64,000 nucleotides of DNA from Sphingopyxis sp. OPL5 (GCF_003797775.2 NZ_CP060725.1:2226001-2290000), one strand, 5' to 3'. Shown: positions 1 through 9,169, numbered from the stretch's first letter. Numbers and translations are program-made. Notes: a model not told the origin generated them from the sequence alone.

Positions 1-1
1 T

Positions 2-709
2 AAGACGGTGCTGCTGCAGAATATCGCCAAGGCGATCACCGACAATCATCCCGAGGTCTACCTGATCGTCCTGCTGGTCGACGAGCGTCCCGAGGAAGTC
101 ACCGACATGCAGCGCAGTGTGAACGGCGAGGTCGTCTCCTCGACCTTCGACGAACCCGCGACGCGCCACGTCCAGGTTGCCGAAATGGTGATCGAAAAAG
201 CCAAGCGCCTCGTCGAGCACAAGAAGGATGTCGTCATCCTGCTCGACTCGATCACCCGCCTCGGCCGCGCCTATAACACCGTCGTTCCGTCGTCGGGCAA
301 GGTGCTGACCGGCGGTGTCGACGCCAATGCACTGCAACGTCCGAAGCGCTTTTTTGGCGCCGCGCGCAACATCGAGGAAGGCGGTTCGCTGTCGATCATC
401 GCGACCGCGCTGATCGACACCGGCAGCCGCATGGACGAGGTGATCTTCGAAGAATTCAAGGGCACGGGTAACTCCGAAATCGTCCTCGACCGCAAGGTCG
501 CCGACAAGCGTATCTTCCCCAGCCTCGACGTCGGCAAGTCGGGCACCCGCAAGGAAGAGCTGCTCGTCGAAAAGGACAAGCTGTCGAAAATGTGGGTGCT
601 GCGCCGCATCCTCATGCAGATGGGCACCATCGACGCGATGGAATTCCTGCTCGACAAGATCAAGGATTCGAAGACCAACGAGGATTTCTTCGACAGCATG
701 AACCAGTAA
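2..709 (+). CDS. rho: Transcription termination factor Rho, C-terminal part (5' end outside the window)
   Basis: Rho is the hexameric RNA-dependent ATPase that ends transcription at Rho-dependent sites. The frame enters from the left edge inside the Walker A motif (residues K-T-V-L-L-Q), so the GTG at base 8 is an internal valine codon and not a start. About 235 residues are visible: the Walker B stretch [15 protein letters not shown], then the Q-loop and R-loop part of the motor domain ([20 protein letters not shown], ending in [17 protein letters not shown]) and the normal C-terminus. The N-terminal RNA-binding domain is missing only because of the window edge. In alphaproteobacteria rho commonly lies close to the hemE/oriC region and upstream of mnmE-mnmG-parAB, as here. 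Confidence 0.97.
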   Translation, partial: KTVLLQNIAKAITDNHPEVYLIVLLVDERPEEVTDMQRSVNGEVVSSTFDEPATRHVQVAEMVIEKAKRLVEHKKDVVILLDSITRLGRAYNTVVPSSGKVLTGGVDANALQRPKRFFGAARNIEEGGSLSIIATALIDTGSRMDEVIFEEFKGTGNSEIVLDRKVADKRIFPSLDVGKSGTRKEELLVEKDKLSKMWVLRRILMQMGTIDAMEFLLDKIKDSKTNEDFFDSMNQ

Positions 710-721
710 GTCGCCGGGGCG

Positions 722-1015
722 ATGGCCGTGATCGAACTCGCGCTGCTTCCCGTTCGTGCGGGCAGCGAAGGGGCGTTCGAGGCGGCGGTTGCCGAGGCAC
801 GGCCGCTGATCGCCGCGTCGCCGGGATTCCTTTCGCTCGACATTCGCCGCCCGGCAGAAACCGGGCAGCCTTATCTGCTGTTGGCGAAATGGCGATCGAT
901 CGACGATCATCGCATTGGATTTCGTGGTTCGGATCGCTATCAACAATGGCGCGCCCTGCTGCACCCCTTTTATGACCCGATCCCAGCGGTCAGCTATTTC
1001 GGAGACCGAGTGTGA
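722..1015 (+). CDS. Antibiotic biosynthesis monooxygenase (ABM) domain protein
   Basis: A 97-residue single-domain protein that looks like the ABM/dimeric alpha-beta barrel family. Supporting features are the opening VIELALLPVRAGSEGAFEAA, a helix with PLIAASPGFLSLDIRR, the PYLLLAKWRSIDDH strand, and the late aromatic HPFY segment. Members range from quinol monooxygenases to heme-degrading enzymes, and many are uncharacterised, so no substrate is proposed. It starts 12 bases after rho and its stop overlaps the GTG start of the TerC gene by four bases (GTGA). It is therefore probably translated together with its neighbour. Confidence 0.75.
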   Translation: MAVIELALLPVRAGSEGAFEAAVAEARPLIAASPGFLSLDIRRPAETGQPYLLLAKWRSIDDHRIGFRGSDRYQQWRALLHPFYDPIPAVSYFGDRV

Positions 1016-1737
1016 TTTTTGACTTCATCGCCCATGCTGGCGCAGCCGCCGCGGGTTTCGGCGGCCCGGCCGGAATCTGGGACGCGATCGTCAAGGATTT
1101 CTCGAACATCACTGAGCCCGCGGCGTTCTCGGCCTTTCTGCAGGTGCTGATGATCGACCTGGTGCTGGCGGGTGACAATGCAATCGTCGTCGGCGCGCTC
1201 GCGGCGGGCCTGCCCGCCGAACAGCGCAAGAAGGTCATCCTGATCGGCGTGCTCGCGGCGCTGGTGCTGCGCATCGCGTTCGCGCTCGTCGTCACCCAGC
1301 TGATGCAGATCGTCGGGTTGATCTTCGTCGGCGGATTGCTGCTGATTTGGGTGGCCTGGAAGATGTGGCGCGAACTGCGTCATGCCGGCCAGTCGCACGG
1401 ATCGCCCGAGATCGAAGGCGACGAGCAATCGGGCCTGAAGCCCGCCAAGAGCTTTGCCGGTGCCGCCTGGGCGGTTGCCGTCGCCGACGTCAGCATGAGC
1501 CTCGACAATGTGCTCGCGGTCGCGGGGGCGGCGCGTGAGCATCCGGGGATTCTGATCGTCGGCCTGATCTTTGCCGTCGCCCTGATGGGGCTGGCAGCGA
1601 ACATCATCGCCAAATATATCGAGCGGTATCGCTGGATCGCCTATGTCGGCCTGGCGGTGATCGTCTATGTCGCGGTCAAGATGATCTACGAAGGCTGGAT
1701 CGATCCGGCCGTCGGGATCGGCACGCTGTTCGGCTAG
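1012..1737 (+). CDS. TerC family integral membrane protein
   Basis: A 241-residue TerC/YjbE-type membrane protein. Several hydrophobic segments are visible, and the family signature of acidic residues in membrane helices is present twice: DLVLAGDNAIVVGALAAGLP near residues 50-70 and ADVSMSLDNVLAVAGAA near residues 160-178. TerC relatives are linked to metal-ion (often manganese) export and tellurite tolerance, and the paired Asp-Asn motifs probably bind cations in the membrane. GTG is the start, because it overlaps the previous stop and the hydrophobic N-terminus follows directly. The exact substrate cannot be read from the sequence. Confidence 0.88.
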   Translation: MIFDFIAHAGAAAAGFGGPAGIWDAIVKDFSNITEPAAFSAFLQVLMIDLVLAGDNAIVVGALAAGLPAEQRKKVILIGVLAALVLRIAFALVVTQLMQIVGLIFVGGLLLIWVAWKMWRELRHAGQSHGSPEIEGDEQSGLKPAKSFAGAAWAVAVADVSMSLDNVLAVAGAAREHPGILIVGLIFAVALMGLAANIIAKYIERYRWIAYVGLAVIVYVAVKMIYEGWIDPAVGIGTLFG

Positions 1738-1769
1738 ACTTTAGCGGATATCCATCGCATCGTCGGTCG

Positions 1770-2207
1770 ATGGCCCGAGATGCGATGGTTCCGATTGCGA
1801 CGCTGCTGAGCCGCGGCGAAACCCTGGTCGTCGCGGCAAAGCTCGATGCCGCGGATATTCCGGTCGATGTCGGCGGCGAATTTTATACCAGCGTGTCGCC
1901 GGACATCCTGGCGATCGGCGGATTCCGGATACTGATCCCTGCCGAATTTCATGGCGAAGCGAGCGCTGTCCTGCGCGACACCGCGGCTGACTATATGCCC
2001 GAATTTCCGAATGCCATGCGAACGGCTATGGCGCGTTTCTCGGCCGCCTTGCTCGGCGCAGTCGCGAGCTTCACCTTGCCCTATGCGTTGGTCGCGGGAG
2101 TCCAGGGTTTGGGTTTTCTGTTCAGCGCGCCCTTTTTTCTGCTGACGACGCCAGTGAATCCGGCGGTTCGCGGCGATTATTATCTGGCGCCGCAGGTCGA
2201 TGAATGA
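1770..2207 (+). CDS. DUF2007-like N-terminus fused to a two-segment membrane tail
   Basis: A 145-residue protein of unknown function. The first 75 or so residues (MVPIATLLSRGETLVVAAKL, then DIPVDVGGEFYTS and AIGGFRILIP) resemble the DUF2007 'putative signal transducing protein' fold. Two hydrophobic segments follow (about residues 90-115 and 118-130). ATG codons at 1770 and 1785 are both possible starts, and the second would begin right at the conserved domain. The end overlaps the start of the DUF1489 gene by eight bases, which points to translational coupling. The DUF2007 assignment rests on visual resemblance only. Confidence 0.6.
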   Translation: MARDAMVPIATLLSRGETLVVAAKLDAADIPVDVGGEFYTSVSPDILAIGGFRILIPAEFHGEASAVLRDTAADYMPEFPNAMRTAMARFSAALLGAVASFTLPYALVAGVQGLGFLFSAPFFLLTTPVNPAVRGDYYLAPQVDE

Positions 2208-2655
2208 GGCGATTTCGGCTTGGTTTCCCGGCATCGCTCCCCATTTAGGAGCGGTGCATCCCCTTCATCTCACCAAAGTCGCCGTCGGCTGCGCGCATGT
2301 CGAAACCTTTGCCCGGCGCGTCGCGGTACGCGCCGACAATGGCGAATTGCGCGTACCGACGCGGATGCGGCCGAAGCGGCAGGACGAACTGATCGGCGGC
2401 GCGCTGCACTGGATCATCAAGCACCGCATCGTCGCGCGGCAGACGATCCTGCGTTTCGAGGATCGCAAGGATGGGCGGCTCGACATCGTGTGTTCGGACC
2501 AGCTCGAGATATTGCCGCCGACCTACCGCCGCGCGCATCAGGGCTGGCGCTATCTGGCCGGCGAGGATGCGCCTGCCGGCATCGGCGAAGGCGGAGAGGG
2601 CGACGGACTGCCGCCGCATCTCCAGCGCGAACTCGCGGCGCTGATGCTGCTCTAA
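2200..2655 (+). CDS. DUF1489 family protein
   Basis: A 151-residue cytosolic protein matching the alphaproteobacterial DUF1489 family. It has the diagnostic N-terminal HLTKVAVGCAHVETFARRV, followed by a conserved TRMRPKRQDELIGGALHWIIK stretch and the mid-domain RFEDRKDGRLDIVC. The function of the family is unknown. It overlaps the upstream membrane-protein gene. Its stop codon overlaps the stop of the convergent glutamate-synthase-like gene by four bases, so there is no room for a separate terminator between the two. Confidence 0.85.
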   Translation: MNEAISAWFPGIAPHLGAVHPLHLTKVAVGCAHVETFARRVAVRADNGELRVPTRMRPKRQDELIGGALHWIIKHRIVARQTILRFEDRKDGRLDIVCSDQLEILPPTYRRAHQGWRYLAGEDAPAGIGEGGEGDGLPPHLQRELAALMLL

Positions 2656-4238
2656 AGCACGGCGCGGAAGCTGTCGGCGCGTGCCATCGCCCAATAGCGG
2701 GCGCTCGCGACCGAGTCCGGATCGTCCAGCAGCACGCCGCGCTCATAGAATTTATAGATGCGGTCGATCGAGTCCGAGCGCGCCGAATTGAGCCGTTCGT
2801 GGAGATGATGCGGCATGATCTGCCACGGCGTGTCGAGCCCCATCGCGCAGGTAATGTCCCATAGCGCGTTGACCGTCGCTGCCTGGAAGCGGCGCACGCG
2901 TTCGGCCTTGTCCTCGACCACCAGCCCGCGTTGGCGACCCGGGTCCTGCGTCGCGACCCCGGTCGGGCAGCGATCGGTGTGGCATTGCAGCGACTGGACG
3001 CAGCCGAGCGAGAACATGAAGGCGCGCGCGGCGTTCGACCAGTCGGCGCCGAGCGCGTTATTGACCGCGAGGCCGGCACCCGAATGGACCTTGCCCGATG
3101 CTGCGAGCTTGACCTCTCCCTTGAGCCCGCAGCCGACGAGCGCGTTGCGTACGAAGATCAGGCCTTCGCGCAGCGGCATGCCGACGCGGTTCGAGAATTC
3201 AACCGGCGCCGCGCCGGTCCCGCCCTCGGCGCCGTCGACGACGATATAATCGAGCCGAATGCCGGTTTCGATCATCGCCTTCATGACGGCATAGATTTCG
3301 TGCGGCTGGCCGACGCAGAGCTTGATCCCGACCGGCTTGCCGCCCGACAGGTCGCGCAGCTTCGCGGCCCATGCCAGCATCTCGACCGGAGTCGAAAAGG
3401 CCGAATGCGCGGCGGGTGAGATACAGTCATGGCCCTCGGGAACGCCGCGCGTCGCGGCGATCTCGGCGCTGACCTTCGGCCCAGGAAGGACGCCGCCATG
3501 GCCGGGCTTGGCGCCCTGGCTCAGCTTGATCTCGATCATCCGAACCTGGTCGTTTTGCGCGGTGTCGCGAAAGCGTTCGGGATCGAAATGACCAGCGTCG
3601 TCACGACAGCCGAAATAGCCGCTGCCCAGCTCCCACACGATGTCACCGCCATGCTTGCGATGATAGGGGCTGAAGCCGCCTTCACCGGTGTCGTGATAAA
3701 AGTCGCCCATCCTGGCACCAAGGTTCAGCGCCTCGATCGCATTGGCGCTGAGCGAGCCGAAGCTCATCGCGGATATGTTGAGCAGCGCGCTTTGATAGGG
3801 CTTTGAACATTGCGAGGTGCCGACATGGACGCGCGCGCCGCGATCGCCATGGGCGGTTGGCGCGATGCTGTGGCTCATCCACTCATATTCGTCCGAATAG
3901 ACGTCGAGTTCGGTGCCGAAGGGATGCGAATCGAGATCACCCTTGGCACGCGCATAGACGAGGTCGCGTTCGGTGCGTGCGAAGGGGCGCCCGTCGAGCG
4001 GGCTTTCGACGATATAGGCGTAGAGGAAAGGCCGCAGCGCCTCGAACAGCCAGCGCATCCGCGCGATCAGCGGATAGTTGCGGCGGAGCGAGTGGTGGCG
4101 CTGGACCGCGTCGTAGAGCGCGATTCCGAGCAGCGGAACCCAGAGGATCAGCGTCCAGTGCGCCGGTCCCCACCAGGCGGCGAGCGCGATCGCGGCGGCG
4201 AGAATGGGGATGGCGATCCAGCGCGGAACCCGCACCAT
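2652..4238 (-). CDS. FMN-binding glutamate synthase family protein, membrane-anchored
   Basis: A 528-residue protein made of two N-terminal membrane segments (about residues 8-45) and a soluble domain of the GltB central/FMN-binding type. Recognisable family elements are NISAMSFGSLSANAIEALN, the substrate-loop region GEGGFSPYHRKHGGDIVWELG, RMIEIKLSQGAKPGHGGVLP, and YIVVDGAEGGTGAAP. Cysteines near CVQSLQCHTDRCPTGVATQ match the 3Fe-4S-binding region of glutamate synthase. The glutamine amidotransferase domain is absent, so this is one of the stand-alone members whose physiological substrate is unclear. It is the last gene of a three-gene minus-strand unit. Confidence 0.9.
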   Translation of the reverse strand: MVRVPRWIAIPILAAAIALAAWWGPAHWTLILWVPLLGIALYDAVQRHHSLRRNYPLIARMRWLFEALRPFLYAYIVESPLDGRPFARTERDLVYARAKGDLDSHPFGTELDVYSDEYEWMSHSIAPTAHGDRGARVHVGTSQCSKPYQSALLNISAMSFGSLSANAIEALNLGARMGDFYHDTGEGGFSPYHRKHGGDIVWELGSGYFGCRDDAGHFDPERFRDTAQNDQVRMIEIKLSQGAKPGHGGVLPGPKVSAEIAATRGVPEGHDCISPAAHSAFSTPVEMLAWAAKLRDLSGGKPVGIKLCVGQPHEIYAVMKAMIETGIRLDYIVVDGAEGGTGAAPVEFSNRVGMPLREGLIFVRNALVGCGLKGEVKLAASGKVHSGAGLAVNNALGADWSNAARAFMFSLGCVQSLQCHTDRCPTGVATQDPGRQRGLVVEDKAERVRRFQAATVNALWDITCAMGLDTPWQIMPHHLHERLNSARSDSIDRIYKFYERGVLLDDPDSVASARYWAMARADSFRAVL

Positions 4239-4242
4239 GACG

Positions 4243-4641
4243 TCAGCTCGCCTGCGCGGCGAGCATCGCGGCCATTTTCTCCCACACCTTGTTGATCGCC
4301 TTCAAGGGCCTCACCATCACCTTGAAATCGATGATCTTTCCGTCGTCGTTCCAGCGAATGATGTCGACGCCGTTGATTTGGATATCGTCGAGCGTCGTCG
4401 CGAATTCGAGCATCGCCTGATCGCCATCGACGATCTCGCGCAGATAGCGGAAATCGTCGCCGCCAAGTGCGTGGCTCGCCGCGTGGAGATAGGCGAAGAC
4501 CTTGTCCCGCCCCTCCTGCGGCGTGTGGACGACGGGTGAGTGGAAGACCGCATCCTCGGCGAGCATCGCGCGCAGCGCCTGCGGATCGCCGCCGCCGGCC
4601 ATATAGGCGTGCCAGGCGGTGACTCCGGCGTGCGCGCTCAT
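4243..4641 (-). CDS. Nuclear transport factor 2 (SnoaL-like) family protein
   Basis: A 132-residue single-domain protein with the NTF2-like alpha+beta barrel pattern: an N-terminal helix with WHAYMAGGGDPQALRAML, the AEDAVFHSPVVHTPQEG strand-turn, and the C-terminal strands GVDIIRWNDDGKIIDFKVMV. Such proteins are isomerases, dehydratases or ligand carriers, and no specific reaction can be named. Its start overlaps the dienelactone hydrolase stop by four bases (ATGA), and the oxidoreductase gene begins five bases after its stop. All three are therefore very probably one transcript. Confidence 0.83.
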   Translation of the reverse strand: MSAHAGVTAWHAYMAGGGDPQALRAMLAEDAVFHSPVVHTPQEGRDKVFAYLHAASHALGGDDFRYLREIVDGDQAMLEFATTLDDIQINGVDIIRWNDDGKIIDFKVMVRPLKAINKVWEKMAAMLAAQAS

Positions 4642-5336
4642 GCCAGATGCTCGGCGAAGAAGGCCTTGGTGCGCCCGTCGGCGAGCTGCGCGCCCGCCTC
4701 GTTGCGGCGATTGCCCATCGTCGCGGCGAAGCCATGGTCGAGGCCCTGATAATCATGGATCGTCACCTTCGGATGCGCGTCGAGCCCTTCGTGGATCACC
4801 TTCTGCGCGTCATGGTCGACGAGATGATCCTCGGTCGGGATATGGAGCATCAGCGGATGGGCGATCGCGTGGCTTTCATTCAGCATCTGGTCGATCATGA
4901 CGCCATAATAGCCCACCGATGCATTCACGTCGGTGCGTGCGGCAACCATATAGGCGAGGCGGCCGCCGAGGCAGAAACCGACCGCGCCGACTTTCGACGC
5001 GCCCTGGCCGTGGAGCCAGCGGATCGCGGCCTCGATGTCCTTGACCCCGTCATTGGCGTCATATTGGCCGAAATAACCAAAGGCCTCTTGCAATTCAGCT
5101 TCCACATCGGGGTTGAGTTCGACGCCGGGGGCGAAGCGCCAGAAGATGTCGGGCGCGATCGCCAGATAACCTTCGGCGGCCCAGTCGTCGCATTTCTTGC
5201 GGATGCCGGCATTCACGCCGAAAATTTCGGGAATGACGATGATCGCGCGCGAGCTGTCGGCGTCGGGCCGCGCGACATAGGCGGGGATGTCCCCCTCGCC
5301 GTCGAGCGCGGGGATGCTGTTGTTGGTCGCGGACAT
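4638..5336 (-). CDS. Dienelactone hydrolase family protein
   Basis: A 232-residue alpha/beta hydrolase of the dienelactone hydrolase type. The nucleophile elbow GAVGFCLGG carries Cys122, the hallmark of this family instead of serine. A histidine in GLDHGFA (about residue 201) and an aspartate in IPTEDHLVD (about 170-174) complete a plausible triad. PEIFGVN near residue 37 matches the oxyanion-hole region. Classical members open dienelactones in chloroaromatic degradation, but many act on other esters, and no aromatic pathway genes surround it. It is the first gene of the minus-strand trio, divergent from the DUF6489 gene, with about 110 bases between them for promoters. Confidence 0.9.
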   Translation of the reverse strand: MSATNNSIPALDGEGDIPAYVARPDADSSRAIIVIPEIFGVNAGIRKKCDDWAAEGYLAIAPDIFWRFAPGVELNPDVEAELQEAFGYFGQYDANDGVKDIEAAIRWLHGQGASKVGAVGFCLGGRLAYMVAARTDVNASVGYYGVMIDQMLNESHAIAHPLMLHIPTEDHLVDHDAQKVIHEGLDAHPKVTIHDYQGLDHGFAATMGNRRNEAGAQLADGRTKAFFAEHLA

Positions 5337-5445
5337 GGGGGACTCTCCTGTGACTCTTGCTTCTTGGCGGTGAAAGCGCGAAGCTAGCGGGCGCAGCGGC
5401 GCGGCTCAAGCGCGGTTCGCGGTTTTTTCGGGGCGGAGACGGACG

Positions 5446-5745
5446 ATGAAATTCAATATCGAGATCGATTGCACCCCCGAGGAAGCGCGGCGGCTCGTCG
5501 GCCTGCCCGATCTCGAGCCGCTGCACGCCATCTACCTCGACCGCGTCAAGGAATTGATGGCGAAGGGGATCACTCCCGACATGGTCCAGTCGATGGTCAA
5601 GAGCTGGGTGCCGATGGGCGAAAGCGGACTCGGGCTCGTCCAATCGCTGATGAGCCAGTTCGGCGGCGGATTGATGGGCGGCGCGGGCAAATCGGCCGAT
5701 AAGGACGACGGCGACGACAAGCCGGCGCGGGGGCGCAAGAGCTGA
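5446..5745 (+). CDS. DUF6489 family small protein
   Basis: A 99-residue protein with the MKFNIEIDCTPEEARRLVGL opening and the middle part MVQSMVKSWVPMGESGLG typical of a short sphingomonad family of unknown function (DUF6489). The tail is charged and disordered (about residues 82-99, DKDDGDDKPARGRK). Its stop codon overlaps the probable CTG start of mnmE, so translation of mnmE may be coupled to this gene. Confidence 0.8.
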   Translation: MKFNIEIDCTPEEARRLVGLPDLEPLHAIYLDRVKELMAKGITPDMVQSMVKSWVPMGESGLGLVQSLMSQFGGGLMGGAGKSADKDDGDDKPARGRKS

Positions 5746-7073
5746 ACCAAGACAGAAGCAGCGACACGATCTTCGCGCTGTCGAGCGGGATGCCGCCGGC
5801 GGCGATCGCGGTCGTGCGCGTCAGCGGGGCGCGGGCGGGCGCAGCCCTTGCGGTACTGGCGGGCCGATTGCCCGAGCCGCGGCGCGCGGTGCTGGCCGAT
5901 CTGAAAGATATGAACGGCGCCGCGCTCGATCGCGCGCTGGTCCTGTGGTTTCCCGGACCCGCGACCGCGACGGGGGAAGATCTGGCCGAGATGCACCTGC
6001 ACGGCGGCCGCGCGGTGGTCGCGGCGGTAGCGGCGGCGCTTGCGGCGATGCCGGGGCTGCGCGCGGCCGAGGCGGGCGAGTTTACGCGGCGCGCATTTCT
6101 CAACGGGCGGATCGATTTGGCCGAAGCCGAGGGGCTTGCCGACCTGCTCGCCGCCGAGACCGAGAGCCAGCGGAAACAGGCGCTCGGGATGGCGAGCGGG
6201 CATGTGTCGCGTGCAGTCGAAGGCTGGCAGGACCGGTTGCTCGGGCTGATGGCGGCGGCGGAGGCCGAGCTGAACTTCGGTGATGAGGAGGATGTGCAAC
6301 TTCACGATGATTGCGCACATCGCTTAGGCGAAGGGATGAAGATGCTCGCCGCCGAGCTCGATGGCTGGCTGGCCAGGCCGGGCGCCGAGGTGATCGCCGA
6401 AGGGTTGTCGGTCGTCATCGCGGGCCCACCAAACGCCGGGAAATCGACCCTTATCAATGCATTAGCCAAGCGCGAGCTGGCGATCGTGTCGCCGGTCGCG
6501 GGAACGACGCGCGATGTGATCGAGACGGCGCTGGCGCTCGACGGGATCGCGATGCGCTTTTCGGATACCGCGGGATTGCGCGCCGAGAGTTCCGACGCGA
6601 TCGAAATGATCGGAATCGACCGCGCGAAGGCCGCGGTCGAGGCGGCGGATATATTGCTGTGGCTGGGGCCGGCGAAAGACGCGCCCGAGCATGCGCGCGC
6701 GATATTGATCGCGGCGCAGGCCGACCGCTGGCGGGGCGATGCCGCGGCGGAAGCGGAGGCCGCGCGCTGCGACCTGACATTGTCGGCGGCGACGGGTGAG
6801 GGGATGGACCGGCTTCACCGCATGATCGTCGAGATGGCGCGGACTTTGTTGCCGCGCGAGGGCGAGGCGGCGCTGCGCCGGCGCCAGCGCGACGCGCTCG
6901 CCGAGGCGAAGGGCTGGCTGGAGGTTGTGCCCGGGTCGCGCGAGGCGGGCGATCTGATCCTGCTCGCCGAGCGGTTGCGGCTCGCGGGCGGGGCGCTCGA
7001 CCGGATCACGGGACGGGCGGGGGTCGAGGAGATGCTCGACACGCTGTTCGGGCGATTCTGCATCGGGAAATGA
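5742..7073 (+). CDS. mnmE: tRNA uridine-5-carboxymethylaminomethyl(34) synthesis GTPase MnmE
   Basis: With MnmG, MnmE installs the carboxymethylaminomethyl group on wobble uridine 34 of tRNAs. The folate-binding N-domain, the G-domain P-loop GPPNAGKST (about residues 228-236), the later GTTRDVIE and DTAGLR switch motifs, and the C-terminal C-I-G-K tetrapeptide are all present. The start is unusual. The first ATG is at 5790, but the conserved N-terminal DTIFALSSGMPPAAIAVV begins upstream of it in frame. The only start-like codon between an in-frame stop (5700-5702) and that motif is CTG at 5742, which overlaps the stop of the preceding gene. I therefore use CTG (443 residues). Confidence 0.93.
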   Translation: MNQDRSSDTIFALSSGMPPAAIAVVRVSGARAGAALAVLAGRLPEPRRAVLADLKDMNGAALDRALVLWFPGPATATGEDLAEMHLHGGRAVVAAVAAALAAMPGLRAAEAGEFTRRAFLNGRIDLAEAEGLADLLAAETESQRKQALGMASGHVSRAVEGWQDRLLGLMAAAEAELNFGDEEDVQLHDDCAHRLGEGMKMLAAELDGWLARPGAEVIAEGLSVVIAGPPNAGKSTLINALAKRELAIVSPVAGTTRDVIETALALDGIAMRFSDTAGLRAESSDAIEMIGIDRAKAAVEAADILLWLGPAKDAPEHARAILIAAQADRWRGDAAAEAEAARCDLTLSAATGEGMDRLHRMIVEMARTLLPREGEAALRRRQRDALAEAKGWLEVVPGSREAGDLILLAERLRLAGGALDRITGRAGVEEMLDTLFGRFCIGK

Positions 7074-7089
7074 TGTTCCACGTGGAACA
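7074..7089. other. parS: parS site 1 (ParB-binding palindrome)
   Basis: The perfect 16-base palindrome TGTTCCACGTGGAACA matches the conserved bacterial parS form (TGTTNCACGTGNAACA). It begins at the base after the mnmE stop codon. It is expected to be bound by the ParB encoded at 11792 and to nucleate the partition complex. Confidence 0.93.
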
Positions 7090-7103
7090 GCGATCTATTT
7101 CGC

Positions 7104-7179
7104 CGTCATCCCGGACTTGATCCGGGATCCACATATTCGACGCTGCGAGAATGGACCACGGATCAAGTCCGGGGGGACG
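7104..7179. repeat. REP-like inverted pair (type A)
   Basis: Two 29-base arms (7104-7132 and 7151-7179) are near-perfect reverse complements of each other and share the core CCCGGACTTGATCC. This kind of short dispersed palindromic element is common in alphaproteobacterial intergenic DNA. It lies in the 194-base gap between parS site 1 and mnmG, a gap with no gene otherwise, and could fold into a long hairpin in the transcript. Confidence 0.8.
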
Positions 7180-7283
7180 AGGGGCGGTGGCGGCTCTTCC
7201 ATCGATGTATCTTGCGGCGCTCGATCGGTGGTCGAAGACCAGATGGATTTGACCGGCAGTTTCGGCTATGCGCCGCCACAATC

Positions 7284-9155
7284 ATGCACAGCAGCGCAAT
7301 ATATGATGTCATCGTCGTCGGCGGCGGGCACGCCGGGACCGAGGCCGCCGCCGCCGCGGCGCGACTTGGCGCGTCGGTTGCGCTGGTCAGTTTCGATCCG
7401 GCGCTGATCGGGACGATGTCGTGCAACCCGGCGATCGGGGGGCTCGGCAAGGGGCATCTGATGCGCGAGGTCGATGCGCTCGACGGATGGATGGCGCGCG
7501 CGGCAGATGCCGCGGCGATCCATTACCGGATGCTCAACGCGTCGAAGGGCGCGGCGGTGCAGGGGCCGCGTATCCAGGCCGACCGGAAATTATACCGGCA
7601 GGCGATCCAGGACCTGCTCGCCGCCGAAGAGGGCATCACCGTCGTCGAAGGCGAAGCGGCGGCGCTGGTCCTGTCCGACGATGGCGCGTCGGTCGCGGGG
7701 CTCGAACTCGGCGACGGCACCAAGCTGGCGGCGGGGGCGGTGGTGCTTGCGACGGGGACCTTCCTCGGCGGACGGCTGTTCCGTGGCGAGGAACGGATGG
7801 AGGGCGGCCGCATCGGCGAGGCCGGCGCGCATCGGCTGGCCGAACAGTTGCGCCGCGCAAATCTGCCGATGGCGCGGCTCAAGACCGGGACGCCGCCGCG
7901 GCTCGACGGGCGGACGATCGACTGGGCGCGGCTCGACGAACAGCCCTCGGACAGCGTCGAGGGGGCAAGCTGGACCTGTTCCACGTGGAACAGTGCGCGG
8001 ACGGTGCCGCAGATTTTCTGCGCAATCACGCGCACCAATAGCGAGAGCCACGCGATCATCGCGGCGAATCTCGACCGCTCGCCCTTGTTCACCGGGGCGA
8101 TCGGCGCGGCGGGCCCGCGCTATTGCCCGTCGATCGAGGACAAGATCCACCGCTTCGCTGACCGCGACGGGCATCAGGTGTTTCTGGAGCCCGAGGGACT
8201 CGATTCGGTGCTCGTCTATCCGAACGGCATTTCGACCTCGCTTCCCGCCGATGTGCAGCTGGCCATGTTGCGCACGATGGAAGGGCTGGAAACGGTCGAG
8301 ATGGTGGTGCCGGGCTATGCGGTCGAATATGACCATATCGACCCGCGCGCGCTCGACCGGACGTTGCAGGTCCGCGCGATCGGCGGGCTGTGGTGCGCGG
8401 GGCAGATCAACGGCACCACCGGCTATGAGGAGGCGGCGGCGCAGGGGTTGGTCGCGGGGGCGAATGCGGCGCTGGCGGTGCAGGGGCGCGATCCGCTGAT
8501 CCTCGACCGGTCCATATCCTATATCGGGGTGATGGTCGACGATCTGGTGCTGCAGGGGGTGAGTGAGCCGTACCGGATGCTCACCGCGCGCGCCGAATAT
8601 CGGCTGCGGCTGCGCGCCGACAATGCCGCGACGCGGCTGACCCCGAAGGGGATCGCGCTGGGGCTGGTGCGGCCGGCGACCGCGGCTTTGTTCGACGCGC
8701 GGATGGCCGTGCGCGCGCGGGCGGCGGCGTTGCTCGAGGCGCCGGTGACGAGTGCCGATTATGCGGCGATCGGGCTGGCGCTGCCCGGTGACGGCGCGGC
8801 GCGGCGGCGGATCGATCTGCTGCGCTTTCCCGAAGTGACGATGGCGACGTTGGCGCTGTTGGCGCCCGAACTGGCGGCGATCGACGAAAGGCTGCTCGCC
8901 GAGCTGGCCGAGGATGTCCATTATGCGCCGTATATCGCGCGACAGGAGGCCGAGTTGCGGTCGCTGGCGGCGAATGAGGCGATCCTGCTCGACCCCGCGC
9001 TCGATTATGCCGCGATCGGCGGGCTGTCGCGCGAGATGGTCGAACGGCTGACCAAGGCGCAGCCCGAGACGCTGGGGCAGGCGGGGCGGATCGACGGGGT
9101 GACCCCGGCGGCGCTGACGGCGATCCTGGTGCATAGCAAGCGGCGCGCGGCCTGA
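7284..9155 (+). CDS. mnmG: tRNA uridine-5-carboxymethylaminomethyl(34) synthesis enzyme MnmG
   Basis: MnmG (GidA) is the FAD-dependent partner of MnmE in wobble-uridine modification. The ATG at 7284 gives a 623-residue protein beginning just before the FAD-binding motif [15 protein letters not shown], which fits the family length. An in-frame upstream codon at 7212 would add 24 residues unlike the family. Other supports are [20 protein letters not shown], the tRNA-contact region with [15 protein letters not shown]-equivalent [20 protein letters not shown], and the C-terminal helical domain. A second parS palindrome is embedded at codons 232-237, where the encoded residues read C-S-T-W-N. Confidence 0.97.
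   Translation: MHSSAIYDVIVVGGGHAGTEAAAAAARLGASVALVSFDPALIGTMSCNPAIGGLGKGHLMREVDALDGWMARAADAAAIHYRMLNASKGAAVQGPRIQADRKLYRQAIQDLLAAEEGITVVEGEAAALVLSDDGASVAGLELGDGTKLAAGAVVLATGTFLGGRLFRGEERMEGGRIGEAGAHRLAEQLRRANLPMARLKTGTPPRLDGRTIDWARLDEQPSDSVEGASWTCSTWNSARTVPQIFCAITRTNSESHAIIAANLDRSPLFTGAIGAAGPRYCPSIEDKIHRFADRDGHQVFLEPEGLDSVLVYPNGISTSLPADVQLAMLRTMEGLETVEMVVPGYAVEYDHIDPRALDRTLQVRAIGGLWCAGQINGTTGYEEAAAQGLVAGANAALAVQGRDPLILDRSISYIGVMVDDLVLQGVSEPYRMLTARAEYRLRLRADNAATRLTPKGIALGLVRPATAALFDARMAVRARAAALLEAPVTSADYAAIGLALPGDGAARRRIDLLRFPEVTMATLALLAPELAAIDERLLAELAEDVHYAPYIARQEAELRSLAANEAILLDPALDYAAIGGLSREMVERLTKAQPETLGQAGRIDGVTPAALTAILVHSKRRAA
7977..7992. other. parS: parS site 2, inside mnmG
   Basis: A second perfect copy of TGTTCCACGTGGAACA, identical to site 1 and 903 bases from it, lies wholly inside the mnmG coding sequence. 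A perfect 16-base match within coding sequence and this close to parAB is unlikely to be chance. Confidence 0.92.
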
Positions 9156-9169
9156 GCGGGGAAGAGGTG

